Assembly (NCBI RefSeq): GCF_040703035.1
Contig: NZ_CP159996.1
Span: 3,258,001 to 3,322,000, forward strand
Direction of reading: 5' to 3'
Length of the DNA stretch: 64,000 nt
From: Terribacillus aidingensis
Lineage (GTDB): Bacteria; Bacillota; Bacilli; Bacillales; Amphibacillaceae
The notes beneath the pieces were generated by a model that was given only the letters and a program-made list of their open reading frames with translations, had not been told where the DNA came from and searched no databases. How positions within the stretch are numbered: position 1 is the stretch's first letter; the number at the start of each line of letters is the position of its first letter. Below, piece after piece: positions 49,510-58,209 of the stretch. The translations under genes and the position numbers were made by a program.

Positions 49510-51564
49510 CTATAGAAACAGACTTAACAGCATATCAATAGCTTTTATTCCTATAAACGGGACGACAACACCGCCAAGTCCATATACGAATATATTTTTT
49601 CTCAGCAGCTTATCCGCAGAAACAGGCTTATACGCCACACCTTTTACCGCCAGCGGTACTAGCGCAGGGATGATCAAACCATTGAATAAAAGTGCAGATA
49701 GAATTGCTGTTGTCGGCGACTCCAGCTGCATGATATTCAAGACATTCATCTCCGGTATGCCGAGCATGAACAGAGCCGGAATGATTGCAAAGTACTTAGC
49801 TACATCATTGGCAATACTGAAAGTAGTAAGTGCCCCTCTCGTCATCAGCAGCTGTTTTCCGATAGCAACAACCTCAATTATTTTTGTCGGATCAGAATCC
49901 AGATCGATCATATTCGCCGCTTCCTTCGCAGCTGTCGTTCCGCTATTCATCGCAAGCCCGACATCAGCTTGAGCTAGTGCAGGTGCGTCATTCGTACCAT
50001 CTCCGGTCATTGCAACAAGTTTACCTTGTGCCTGTTCTCGTTTGATTACCTCGATCTTATCCTCCGGCGTGCTTTCTGCGATAAAATCATCAACTCCAGC
50101 TTCTTTCGCAATGGTCGCTGCGGTAAGCGGATTGTCTCCGGTACACATAATTGTCTTGATTCCCATCTTCCGCAGCTCATCGAAGCGTTCCCTCATTCCT
50201 GGTTTCACGGTATCTTTTAGATAAATCAACCCGAGAAGCTCCGTATCTACCGCCACCGCTAAAGGGGTACCTCCCATTTTCGCGATATGATCAGATTTTT
50301 CCTGTAAACCCACCGGAACCTTACCGCCACGTTCCAGCACCCAATCTTTGACTGCCCCTACCGCACCTTTTCGATAGCTGCCGCCGTCAGCCAAGTCCAT
50401 GCCGCTCATTCTTGTTTGTGCTTGGAAAGGCACGAATACTGCTTCTTCCCATTTCTTTTGATCCATTGCAATGCCCTGTTCTTCGGCCAAACTGAGCACT
50501 GATCGGCCTTCCGGTGTTTCATCTTTCCAGGATGTGATGACTGCTGCTTGCATCAAAGCATTTCTTGATACAGATTCTACAGGTATGAAATCAGCGGCCA
50601 TGCGATTTCCGAAAGTTATCGTACCGGTCTTATCCAAAATGATTGTATCAATATCACCTGCTGCTTCCACAGCTCGGCCAGACATCGCCAAAACATTGAA
50701 TCGTGTCACCCGGTCCATACCCGCAATTCCGATTGCACTCAGCAAACCGCCAATCGTAGTCGGGATAAGGCAGACAAGCAGCGCAACAAGCATGCCTGTA
50801 TCAATTGAGAAGCCAATATAGTTTGTAAAAAAAGGCAATGTGATGACGACGAGCATGAAAATGATCGTTAAGCTAATCAACACCGTGTTTAAAGCTATTT
50901 CATTAGGTGTCTTCTTACGGTCTGCTCCTTCTACAAGCGCAATCATCCGATCCAGGAAGCTTTCTCCTGGCTGACTGGTGATTTCAATCGTAAGCTCATC
51001 ACTGACGACAGTTGTACCGCCTGTGACGGAGCTGAAATCTCCTCCAGCTTCCTTTAGAACCGGAGCTGACTCCCCGGTAATTGCCGATTCATCAACACTT
51101 GCCATACCAGCAATAATCGTACCGTCTCCAGGGATGACCTCTCCTTCCTTAACGAGTACAACATCGCCTTTTCGAAGATCAGCCGATGAGATGATTTCCT
51201 CTTTTCCTCGGAGGATACGCCTGGCAGCCGTATCCTGTTTTGTTTGTTTCAGCGTATTCGCTTGCGCCTTCCCTCTTCCTTCGGCCACCGCTTCCGCTAT
51301 ATTCGCGAACAGCACTGTCATCAGCAGAATCACTGAAACGCTCCAGTAAAAACCGCTGCCCATTGTCTGGGAAGGGGCGCCAGGAAAAACCGCGAGTAAT
51401 AACGTAACTATAAATCCAAGTTCAACAATGAAAAGGATAGGATTCCGAACCATATAAGTCGGATGCAGCTTCACTACAGCATCCACACAAGCTTCCTTCA
51501 AGATTTTCTTTGAAAATAAACGATTGGAGGGAATCTCTTCTTTCCCTGCAGTATGTGCTAGCAT
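49510..51564 (-). CDS. kdpB: Potassium-transporting P-type ATPase KdpB subunit
   Basis: 684 residues. P-type ATPase: the phosphorylated Asp in [17 protein letters not shown]-type actuator motif [10 protein letters not shown], nucleotide-binding segment [11 protein letters not shown] and hinge [14 protein letters not shown]. Cleaves ATP to drive K+ uptake through KdpA. AGGAGAG ribosome binding site; 14 bp after kdpA. All catalytic motifs are intact. Confidence 0.96.
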   Translation of the reverse strand: MLAHTAGKEEIPSNRLFSKKILKEACVDAVVKLHPTYMVRNPILFIVELGFIVTLLLAVFPGAPSQTMGSGFYWSVSVILLMTVLFANIAEAVAEGRGKAQANTLKQTKQDTAARRILRGKEEIISSADLRKGDVVLVKEGEVIPGDGTIIAGMASVDESAITGESAPVLKEAGGDFSSVTGGTTVVSDELTIEITSQPGESFLDRMIALVEGADRKKTPNEIALNTVLISLTIIFMLVVITLPFFTNYIGFSIDTGMLVALLVCLIPTTIGGLLSAIGIAGMDRVTRFNVLAMSGRAVEAAGDIDTIILDKTGTITFGNRMAADFIPVESVSRNALMQAAVITSWKDETPEGRSVLSLAEEQGIAMDQKKWEEAVFVPFQAQTRMSGMDLADGGSYRKGAVGAVKDWVLERGGKVPVGLQEKSDHIAKMGGTPLAVAVDTELLGLIYLKDTVKPGMRERFDELRKMGIKTIMCTGDNPLTAATIAKEAGVDDFIAESTPEDKIEVIKREQAQGKLVAMTGDGTNDAPALAQADVGLAMNSGTTAAKEAANMIDLDSDPTKIIEVVAIGKQLLMTRGALTTFSIANDVAKYFAIIPALFMLGIPEMNVLNIMQLESPTTAILSALLFNGLIIPALVPLAVKGVAYKPVSADKLLRKNIFVYGLGGVVVPFIGIKAIDMLLSLFL

Positions 51565-51578
51565 AACAAGTCACTCTC

Positions 51579-53228
51579 CTATAAAGTTACGTATTCTGCA
51601 ATCGGACCAAGAACCAGTACAGGCAGGAAGGTCAATGCACCTACTAAGAAGAAGGTGGCGACTAATAAACCTGCAAATAGAGGACTGCCGATCCGCAAAC
51701 TGCCCTTACTCTCTTGAACAGCAGTTTTCCTCGCCAGTGATGCTGCGACAGCAATCAGCGTGATGATGGAAATATAGCGTCCCAGGAACATTATGATGCC
51801 TGTAAGGACATTCCAGAATGTAGTTGCATCCCCCAGTCCTTCAAATCCTGAACCATTATTAGCAGCTGATGATGCAATCTCGTACAGTACTTGCGTCAAA
51901 CCATGATACCCGGGGTTTGATATTGCTCCGTTACCTGCTGGAAAATACATTGCAATTGCTGTACCAATAAGGATAAGTATCGGCTGGACCAGCAGCGTGA
52001 TAGCCAGCAGCTTCATTTCAGCTCCCTCAAGCTTTTTACCAAGAAGGGCAGGTGTGCGCCCTACCATCAGGCCAGCAATGAAGACGGCAATCATCACATA
52101 AAGAATGACATTCATGAAGCCAGTACCTACACCGCCAAAAACTGTATTCAAAAGCATATTTCCGAGCGCAAGCATCCCTGTGAGAGGGCTGAGTGTATCA
52201 TGCATCGTGTTGACTGCACCGGTTTCTGCAGCGGTTGTGACAATGGCATAAAATACACTTCCGATAACTCCAAAGCGGGTTTCCTTCCCTTCCATCATCG
52301 CTCCTTGAAGCATTGGATTACCTTCCATCTCGAAAGCGATACCTGCCGCAAGCATGACAAGGAATACAGTTGCCATTGCACCGAAAAGCATTACTCCTTG
52401 TTTCGGCTTTCCTGCCAGCTTTCCATATGTAAAAGGCAAGGAAGCAGGCAGCAAAAGCATTAGCCAGCATTGCAGCACGTTCGTATACGCATTTGGATTC
52501 TCAAATGGATGAGCAGAGTTTACCCCGAAGAATCCACCGCCATTATTCCCGAGCTCCTTAATGGATAGGAATGCACCGATCGGTCCGCGCAGAATGGTTT
52601 GTTCCGCACCTGTCATCGTAGTCGCATGCACAGCTCCTGAAAATGTCTGCGGCATTCCGAGTGCAACGAATACAATTGCTGTGATAAAGGAAATCGGCAA
52701 AAGTACGCGTACCAACGCTCTGACGAAATCCTCGAAGAAATTCCCGATTGGCTTACTGCCAAGCAATCGGATGAACCCAATTGCTACCGCAAGCGCTGTA
52801 GCAGGGGCTGCGAACATCATGAACAAGATGGCTGTGGCCTGTGAAAATAGCGATAGACCTGATTCTCCGCTATAATGCTGCAAGTTTGTGTTTGTGATAA
52901 AACTTACAGCAGTATTAAAAGCTAAAGCTGGATCCATTCCTGAAATATCGAGCGGATTCAGCGGTAAAACGCCCTGAAGGCGGAACACTGCATAGACAAA
53001 CAGCAGCAATACCATATTTAGCAAGAGCATAGATAGCACGTATTGTTTCCACGTCTGCTTGTGGTTTTTTATGCCTGAAATGCGGAATAAGATGTTTTCC
53101 AGCGGCAGGAAAAACCGGTCAATCCTTGATTCTGAGAATGCAGCAGCCATATATAAACCCATAGGCTTTAAAGAGAACCAAATTAAAACAAGTACAATGG
53201 CCAAGACTATTACCGAAACGATCATCAT
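51579..53228 (-). CDS. kdpA: Potassium-transporting ATPase KdpA subunit
   Basis: 549 residues, about ten membrane segments. The four pore loops are recognisable in FNTAVSFITNTNLQHYSGE, NNGGGFFGVNSAHPFENPN, NTMHDTLSPLTG and SSAANNGSGFEGLG. It is the K+ channel-like subunit of the high-affinity pump. GAAGG ribosome binding site; follows kdpF after 15 bp. Confidence 0.96.
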   Translation of the reverse strand: MMIVSVIVLAIVLVLIWFSLKPMGLYMAAAFSESRIDRFFLPLENILFRISGIKNHKQTWKQYVLSMLLLNMVLLLFVYAVFRLQGVLPLNPLDISGMDPALAFNTAVSFITNTNLQHYSGESGLSLFSQATAILFMMFAAPATALAVAIGFIRLLGSKPIGNFFEDFVRALVRVLLPISFITAIVFVALGMPQTFSGAVHATTMTGAEQTILRGPIGAFLSIKELGNNGGGFFGVNSAHPFENPNAYTNVLQCWLMLLLPASLPFTYGKLAGKPKQGVMLFGAMATVFLVMLAAGIAFEMEGNPMLQGAMMEGKETRFGVIGSVFYAIVTTAAETGAVNTMHDTLSPLTGMLALGNMLLNTVFGGVGTGFMNVILYVMIAVFIAGLMVGRTPALLGKKLEGAEMKLLAITLLVQPILILIGTAIAMYFPAGNGAISNPGYHGLTQVLYEIASSAANNGSGFEGLGDATTFWNVLTGIIMFLGRYISIITLIAVAASLARKTAVQESKGSLRIGSPLFAGLLVATFFLVGALTFLPVLVLGPIAEYVTL

Positions 53229-53243
53229 GTGAACCTTCCTTCG

Positions 53244-53327
53244 TTAAAATTTTTCCGGATAAAACAAGGCGTAGATCAGATAACCGATGATTCCTATACC
53301 TAATACAAGCAAGCCAATCTGAACCAT
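53244..53327 (-). CDS. kdpF: KdpF peptide
   Basis: 27 residues (MVQIGLLVLGIGIIGYLIYA then LFYPEKF): one membrane segment and the YPEKF ending typical of KdpF, which stabilises the Kdp complex. Its ATG overlaps the stop of the preceding small ORF (TAATG). Confidence 0.85.
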   Translation of the reverse strand: MVQIGLLVLGIGIIGYLIYALFYPEKF

Positions 53328-53428
53328 TAACGTGTCCCTTCTTTCTCGGCAATCTGAGCGCCAGCTGCCAGTAACACAGCCATGCCTCCGAAAAGCAATA
53401 AACTCAATCCAATGTAAAGTAGATCCAT
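53327..53428 (-). CDS. 33-residue hydrophobic peptide, first ORF of the kdp operon
   Basis: MDLLYIGLSLLLFGGMAVLL then AAGAQIAEKEGTR: one membrane segment and a short charged tail. A strong GGAGGA lies 5 bp before the ATG, and the stop overlaps the kdpF start (TAATG), so both are cotranslated. It resembles KdpF in size but has no PEKF end. It could be a further subunit or regulator of the Kdp pump. Confidence 0.65.
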   Translation of the reverse strand: MDLLYIGLSLLLFGGMAVLLAAGAQIAEKEGTR

Positions 53429-53474
53429 ACTGATCCTCCTCGGTTCTTTCATATTTACACCCTAAAAAAGTGCA

Positions 53475-53516
53475 TAAAAAAGAAGTCACAGAAGAGGGCC
53501 CTCTTCTGTGACTTCT
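53475..53516 (-). terminator. Riboswitch-controlled terminator of the kdp operon
   Basis: The 36 bp 53481-53516 are a perfect palindrome (AGAAGTCACAGAAGAGGG and its complement), followed on the minus strand by TTTTTT (53480-53475). It stands between the c-di-AMP aptamer and the first ORF. Confidence 0.92.
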
Positions 53517-53554
53517 GGGCATAACGAAATAAACGTGTGCCTATCACATTTTTT

Positions 53555-53700
53555 GGCTTCCTCTCGAACGCTTACGAAGTTAGCTGACGGATTCGGGCCA
53601 GAGAGTAGCCCTACTCTTTTCAGAGATTCACCCCATGTAACAATTGTTACGGTTGGTTCCCCCGCTTCCTGGATTCAGGAATTAAGCGATTACGAATGCT
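53555..53700 (-). ncRNA. c-di-AMP riboswitch (ydaO/yuaA class)
   Basis: On the minus strand the conserved pieces appear in order: CGCTTAAT at the start, CAGGAAGCGGGGGAACC, GGGGTGAATC, AGTAGGGCTA, CCGAATCCGTCAGCTAAC and CGTAAGCG closing the P1 stem. Only this class has that set. Binding of c-di-AMP is expected to promote the terminator downstream and so shut kdp off when potassium is plentiful. Confidence 0.92.
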
Positions 53701-53738
53701 ATGCAATTTTGTTTGGTTACACTTGGAAGATGAACCTT

Positions 53739-53767
53739 ATTCTACGCCCGTTATAAGGGTTAGTAAA
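53739..53767 (-). promoter_or_regulatory. Promoter of the kdp operon
   Basis: On the minus strand TTTACT (53767-53762), 17 bp, TAGAAT (53744-53739); transcription would start just before the riboswitch. Confidence 0.55.
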
Positions 53768-53948
53768 ACGATGAAAAATTTGAATAGGCTCTGTTTTTAA
53801 TAAGAAAACAGTCAAATAAGCTAAAGAATACGACGATTTTTCATATTCTCTTTTAAAATCGTCATTTATCTAATGATTACGATGTTTCTCGGAAATTAAA
53901 ATAAATTTATATGATTAAAATCTTGACACAACAAACGCTACCCTGTAA

Positions 53949-53966
53949 TACTATATACCAGTAGTA
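53949..53966. promoter_or_regulatory. Candidate PadR operator
   Basis: TACTA, 8 bp, TAGTA: an inverted repeat with the 8-bp spacer common in PadR sites, just after a TTGACA promoter element. Confidence 0.5.
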
Positions 53967-54052
53967 AGTAACACCGAATACCAGCATCACAGAATACATT
54001 GCTATATGGTGCGAAAAGTAAAAATATAAATAACTCAAACGGAGGGGCAATA

Positions 54053-54385
54053 TTGGAAAATATCACAGAAATGTTGAAAGGGGTGCTTGAGGGTTGTGTG
54101 CTTGAGATCATCAGCCGCGGTGAAACTTATGGTTATGAAATTACGCAACAACTGCGAGAGCTTGGCTTTACTGATGTAGTAGAAGGCACAGTTTATACGA
54201 TCACCATGCGTCTAGAGAAAAACAAATTAGTGGATACAGAGAAAAAACCATCTACTATCGGACCGCCGAGAAAGTTTTACAAGCTCAATACATCAGGTCA
54301 AGAGCAACTTGAGCGTTTTTGGGAAAAGTGGGAATTCGTTTCAAGCAAAATTAACGAACTTAAAACAAATCAAAAGGAGAAATGA
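54053..54385 (+). CDS. PadR-family regulator
   Basis: 110 residues from TTG 54053 (GGAGGGG, spacing 7). The winged-helix PadR domain is clear: [27 protein letters not shown] (core [15 protein letters not shown]), then [15 protein letters not shown] and [10 protein letters not shown]. The last ~25 residues form a dimerisation helix. The next gene, DUF1048, begins 1 bp after its stop. It likely represses this operon through the TACTA repeat. Confidence 0.9.
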   Translation: MENITEMLKGVLEGCVLEIISRGETYGYEITQQLRELGFTDVVEGTVYTITMRLEKNKLVDTEKKPSTIGPPRKFYKLNTSGQEQLERFWEKWEFVSSKINELKTNQKEK

Positions 54386-54386
54386 T

Positions 54387-54725
54387 ATGAGTATTATAAA
54401 AAAGATTATCGGTGATTTGGATGACAAGCGAGAATGGAAGGCAATGGAGAAGCGTGCGAGTGCACTTCCAAGCGAATACCGAAACGCTTACAATGCTATC
54501 AAAAAATATATGTGGACCTCTAGTGGTCTATCCGAGTGGAAGGACATCAGCCGTATCTTCGGAGGCATTCTCGACCTCTTTGAGGAAGGTGCAATGGAAG
54601 GCAAAAAAGTAACCGATCTCACTGGTGAAGACGTGGCCGATTTCTGTGATGAACTAGTGAAGGACGCGACAACTTGGCAAGACAAGTATCGCACATCGTT
54701 GAACGAAACGATTAAACGTGGCTAA
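54387..54725 (+). CDS. DUF1048-family protein
   Basis: 112 residues from ATG 54387 (AAGGAGA). All-helical, with [18 protein letters not shown] and [23 protein letters not shown] typical of DUF1048 proteins, which are usually encoded right after PadR genes. Function unknown; possibly a helical bundle that senses membrane or drug stress. Confidence 0.85.
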   Translation: MSIIKKIIGDLDDKREWKAMEKRASALPSEYRNAYNAIKKYMWTSSGLSEWKDISRIFGGILDLFEEGAMEGKKVTDLTGEDVADFCDELVKDATTWQDKYRTSLNETIKRG

Positions 54726-54791
54726 CGGAATCTTTGGAAATTTAGGAGACTAGCTGAACCATCTGTTCCCTTAAACTAAAGCTCAAGGTAT

Positions 54792-54834
54792 CGGTGTTGT
54801 GATAGCCCTCCTAAATTGGACTATCACAACACCG
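54792..54834 (+). terminator. Terminator of the padR operon
   Basis: CGGTGTTGTGATAG / CTATCACAACACCG, perfect 14-bp stem, with CTTTGTT after it. Confidence 0.75.
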
Positions 54835-54948
54835 CTTTGTTCCCACTGCACTATGAAACTTCCTGTAGAAATCAGCTAATTATATCCCTTAGTCAAAAAA
54901 CCAACAGCGTCATCGACTCCCTGCTCTCTTTTCCAATCGCTGACTTAG

Positions 54949-55246
54949 TAATAAAGAGGCTGGGACAAAAGTGTTTTAGCCAGATAAAAAAACGAACTAT
55001 ATTGTAAATCTTCCTAAGAGAATTTACATAAGTTCGGTCATTTTGATTAGTTATCCATCCTAGCGTAGGCAGAACACGGAGACTCCTACGGAAACAGCAC
55101 GAGCTGAAGACCCCGCAGTAGTAAACTTTCCACGAGGAGGCTGAGGCCGTGTCCGTGGAAAGCGGGGTGTTTTGCCGAAGCGGCGCTCAAGGATAACATT
55201 CGGTTTAAAGCAATGGGAATTTAGTTATATCCCAGCCTCCTTATTA
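54949..55246. repeat. MITE-like Bacillaceae interspersed repeat (~298 bp)
   Basis: Bounded by near-perfect terminal inverted repeats: TAATAAAGAGGCTGGGA (54949-54965) and TCCCAGCCTCCTTATTA (55230-55246), differing by one base. It contains the CTCCTACGG, AGCACGAGCTGAAGACCCC and GAGGAGGCTGAGGCCGTG blocks familiar from a repeat scattered through Bacillus, Oceanobacillus and Virgibacillus genomes. No transposase is encoded. Rich internal pairing suggests a structured RNA or hairpin DNA. A degenerate relative lies at 33132-33212. Confidence 0.75.
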
Positions 55247-55314
55247 CCGTGGCAATCATCCGCCGATTGGATACAACTTACCACCAAAAAATAAGGTTCC
55301 TAATCGGATCCCTT

Positions 55315-56157
55315 TTACAAAGAGATAAACTCTCTTTCATAAACAGTTCGTACTTGGAAAAGAACTTGGGAAGCATGCTGTTTGAACTTGTACTCGGTTG
55401 GCTCCCCTTTCGAAAAATACAACCCAGCCTCGTCCGGTGATCTTTCTAATCCTGCGAACAATCTTCCTGCTCCTACACTTGGATGAGGGCCTAAGAAGCG
55501 GATGAAGGGCTGAATAAGCAGCGGTAAGCCTCCGTTTCGGCCTTTTCGCATCGTGTTGTTATTCCCTGGATCAACACTGATAATCGTAACGCCTTCTTTC
55601 ATCAGTTCTGGAGCTAGAGCGTGTGTCCATAGGGTAATGGCTAGCTTCGTTGATGAATACGGGCCGGTAAGCTTCTGAAACTTCTTCGGTCTTGCCAATT
55701 CCTCAGGTTCAAATGTTTTCCTGAATCTGAATGCATCTGAACTCGTCTGTATAACCATACCTGGCGAACCTTTTTTCAATAGCTCTAATAGCTCCATTGT
55801 GATAATGTATGGGACTACGGTCTGCACTTCGTAATGAAGCTCACGCCCTTGCGGTGAAAATAGCAGCTCCGGAAAACTGCCCCCGGCATTATTGAAAAGC
55901 GCATCGAGCTTCGGCTCCTTTTCCTTTATTTGTTCCAAAGCAGGCTTGAGTTTCGTGAAATCTGATAAATCAGTGCGATAGATCCTAATTATCCTCTGAC
56001 GGATCTTCTGCTGCAGCTTAAGTTCTTCTTCCGGGAATGCGGAACGATTTAATGCGACAACCTCCCAATCGTTTTCAATCAGTTTCTTTGTCAGCTCCAA
56101 ACCTATACCGCTGTTTGCTCCTGTAACAAGTGCTATTTTTTTCTTTCCTTCTGTCAT
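55315..56157 (-). CDS. Short-chain dehydrogenase/reductase
   Basis: 280 residues from ATG 56157 (GGAGGAG). Cofactor loop TGANSGIG, NNAG at ~86 and catalytic YSSTK in the TGPYSSTKLAI segment. It resembles the retinol-dehydrogenase-like SDRs with a long C-terminus. Substrate unknown. Divergent from the MerR gene, and both promoters have 19-bp spacers over matching operators, so the MerR protein probably induces this gene. Confidence 0.88.
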   Translation of the reverse strand: MTEGKKKIALVTGANSGIGLELTKKLIENDWEVVALNRSAFPEEELKLQQKIRQRIIRIYRTDLSDFTKLKPALEQIKEKEPKLDALFNNAGGSFPELLFSPQGRELHYEVQTVVPYIITMELLELLKKGSPGMVIQTSSDAFRFRKTFEPEELARPKKFQKLTGPYSSTKLAITLWTHALAPELMKEGVTIISVDPGNNNTMRKGRNGGLPLLIQPFIRFLGPHPSVGAGRLFAGLERSPDEAGLYFSKGEPTEYKFKQHASQVLFQVRTVYEREFISL

Positions 56158-56186
56158 TTCTTTCTCCTCCATTCGTGAATGGCTGT

Positions 56187-56217
56187 AGTATATAAAATGG
56201 AGTTCACTCCAGGTCAA
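56187..56217 (-). promoter_or_regulatory. MerR-type promoter of the SDR gene
   Basis: On the minus strand TTGACC (56217-56212), 19 bp, TATACT (56192-56187). The spacer contains GGAGTGAACTCC, an operator symmetry. Confidence 0.75.
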
Positions 56218-56232
56218 TACAGAATTATTTTC

Positions 56233-56263
56233 TTGACCTGGAGTGAACTCTAGGTTTTACAAT
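56233..56263 (+). promoter_or_regulatory. MerR-type promoter of the merR gene
   Basis: TTGACC, 19 bp, TACAAT, with the same GGAGTGAACT core in the spacer as the opposing promoter. Confidence 0.75.
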
Positions 56264-56290
56264 AGGGTTATTAAAGAAGGAGGCGGACGT

Positions 56291-56656
56291 ATGTATACGA
56301 TTAAACAAGCAAGTGCGCTTTCCGGTTTAAGTATTGATACAATTCGTTTTTATGAGAAAGCTGGATTACTACCTGCAATTAACCGGCTGCCAAATGGACA
56401 TCGCTCTTTTTTGCCGACAGATATTGAACGGATGAAAATAATCATCTGTATGAAAAAAGCCGGATTTACCTTAGAAGAATTGAAATCTTACCTTGATATT
56501 GCCGAAACAGGCAATATGCATGAACATCCTGATGTAATGGCAAGCATGCTGCAACATAAGGAAAAACTTAAAAATCAGATGGTACAAATACAGACTGTTT
56601 TGGACTTTATCGATCAAAAAATATCGGAGGGATCATGGCTTGAGAGGAAAGCATAA
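56291..56656 (+). CDS. MerR-family regulator
   Basis: 121 residues from ATG 56291 (AAGGAGGCGG). The winged-helix MerR domain contains TIKQASALSGLSIDTIRFYE and GLLPAINRLPNGHR, followed by the long coiled-coil dimer helix (about 78-112). There is no cysteine metal site, so it probably senses an organic ligand or redox signal. It is adjacent to and divergent from the SDR gene. Confidence 0.92.
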   Translation: MYTIKQASALSGLSIDTIRFYEKAGLLPAINRLPNGHRSFLPTDIERMKIIICMKKAGFTLEELKSYLDIAETGNMHEHPDVMASMLQHKEKLKNQMVQIQTVLDFIDQKISEGSWLERKA

Positions 56657-56746
56657 CCACAGTTAGGCTTCTGTTATGCAAGACTATAATGCTTGGTATG
56701 TTTGATGCTTCTTCCGTCTATACTGCTTGCTAGTGAGGTGGTTAGG

Positions 56747-57796
56747 ATGGATACAAGACCAAATCTATTATATTCGATGCTGGATGGCTATAAGCCCATT
56801 CGCAATTTGCTAGGATTAGGTGATCCCAGCGTGCAGAAGATAGATGACCAGTGGTGGATGTTTTTTGGCGGATTCCAGCGCAACTTCAAAAACAACCTGT
56901 TCAGCGCCAGTCTTCCAAAAGGAGCACCATTGACGACAGCTAATGCCTGGAGGATTTCGACTTATCCAGGAAAGCCCAACAAAGCGAAGCCTTTGCTGCC
57001 TCAGCCGAAGGAAGCAGCCTGGGATCGGTACGGACTGCACGAGCCCTGTTATGTTGAAGGAGAAGTGAATGGCGCGCCTGTCAGGCGTATTTACTATACC
57101 GGCAGAAGTGCCAGTAATGTTCTTGGAAATGAATCTCCCTATTCGATCGGCTGTCTGGAAATGAGGCATGGAAGATGGTTTCGTCACCCAAAACCAGTAA
57201 TGGTCGGCACTGTAAGGAATGATAGTGTGCTTGCACCCAAGGTAATTTTTGATGAAGGTAAATGGAAGATGTGGTTTGCGGCTACACCACACGAGCCTGG
57301 TAAAGGAGATATCCCAATGCACGAGGTGTATGCCGCCGAAAGTGAAAACGGCCTTGATACTTGGACAAAGCCACGTCTGTTTTTTACTCGGGAGGAAGCA
57401 TTTACGCATGCGAGACCGAAGCGAATTCATAATATGTACTACTTACTTGTCAGCCGCTGCGGCAATGCCTTCGGAGAAGACACTTATAAACCACAGGATC
57501 TCTGGTTACTCAAAAGTAAGACAGCAAGCTTCACAAGAGCTGATTGGTCGGAGGAGCCGAAGCTGCTCATTAAAGCGGACATCGGTGATTCCTGGTACCA
57601 GAATGGCATATTCGGGTCCTGTCTTTGTGTTGGGGATGATGGGGAGCTGGTCGTCTTCTTCTCCGCTATCAATAAATCCATTTATTGGCTCAATGAAGCG
57701 GGTGACCGGCTTAAAAGAGGAAAGAAACCTCCATTTCCTGCACCATTTTATTTTACGGTCGGTAATATGCGGGTCAACGAAACAATAGCAAAATAA
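56747..57796 (+). CDS. Five-bladed beta-propeller glycosidase-like protein (GH43/GH130-like)
   Basis: 349 residues from ATG 56747 (AGGTGG). Repeated W/Y-rich blade motifs such as WWMFFGGFQRN, RIYYTGRS, WKMWFAATPHEP and LVVFFSAINKS indicate a five-bladed propeller. Acidic residues that could be catalytic (for example in GDPSVQKIDDQWW and HEVYAAESENG) are present, but the family is uncertain among GH43, GH68 or GH130-like groups. No signal peptide, so it would act in the cytosol on a sugar or sugar phosphate. Stands alone. Confidence 0.6.
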   Translation: MDTRPNLLYSMLDGYKPIRNLLGLGDPSVQKIDDQWWMFFGGFQRNFKNNLFSASLPKGAPLTTANAWRISTYPGKPNKAKPLLPQPKEAAWDRYGLHEPCYVEGEVNGAPVRRIYYTGRSASNVLGNESPYSIGCLEMRHGRWFRHPKPVMVGTVRNDSVLAPKVIFDEGKWKMWFAATPHEPGKGDIPMHEVYAAESENGLDTWTKPRLFFTREEAFTHARPKRIHNMYYLLVSRCGNAFGEDTYKPQDLWLLKSKTASFTRADWSEEPKLLIKADIGDSWYQNGIFGSCLCVGDDGELVVFFSAINKSIYWLNEAGDRLKRGKKPPFPAPFYFTVGNMRVNETIAK

Positions 57797-57830
57797 GAAG
57801 GAATGCATCTTCTGCACTCCTTCTTATTCA
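57792..57830. terminator. Terminator of the glycosidase gene
   Basis: AAGAAGGA-TGCA / TGCA-TCCTTCTT with T-rich end. Confidence 0.75.
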
Positions 57831-57928
57831 TTTTCCCCTACCAAATCTATCTCCGTTATCAATAGAACCAGGGCTGGCGTAAGGATAATATGCAGTCATA
57901 TTTCCTGTCGACCTTGTCATATCTATTG

Positions 57929-58153
57929 CTATGTTTTTCTTTCTCTGCTTGTCAAATTACGAACCAATCCAGGACCCCTTTTCAAACTTTCCACACCCGC
58001 CATACTGCAGATTGAAGCAATAATCACCCCTGCATCGAATAGCTTTGCAGTCATATAAAATCCTGTACCTGCAGCAATATCAATCACGACAAATGAGTAA
58101 ATAGCCGTGGCTTTCACAACAATGATTACGATTTCCCGCTTTTTTGCTGTCAT
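57929..58153 (-). CDS. 74-residue membrane protein, unknown
   Basis: Begins MTAKKREIVIIVV with two hydrophobic segments (about 8-33, 38-52) and a basic C-terminus. AGGAAGGGGG precedes the ATG. It lies upstream of nothing on its strand and next to the eda gene. No family recognised. Confidence 0.5.
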   Translation of the reverse strand: MTAKKREIVIIVVKATAIYSFVVIDIAAGTGFYMTAKLFDAGVIIASICSMAGVESLKRGPGLVRNLTSRERKT

Positions 58154-58209
58154 GAATCAAGCCCCCTTCCTCCGTGTTCAGTTTATGAGAGGAGCAGCTT
58201 GACCCATGT

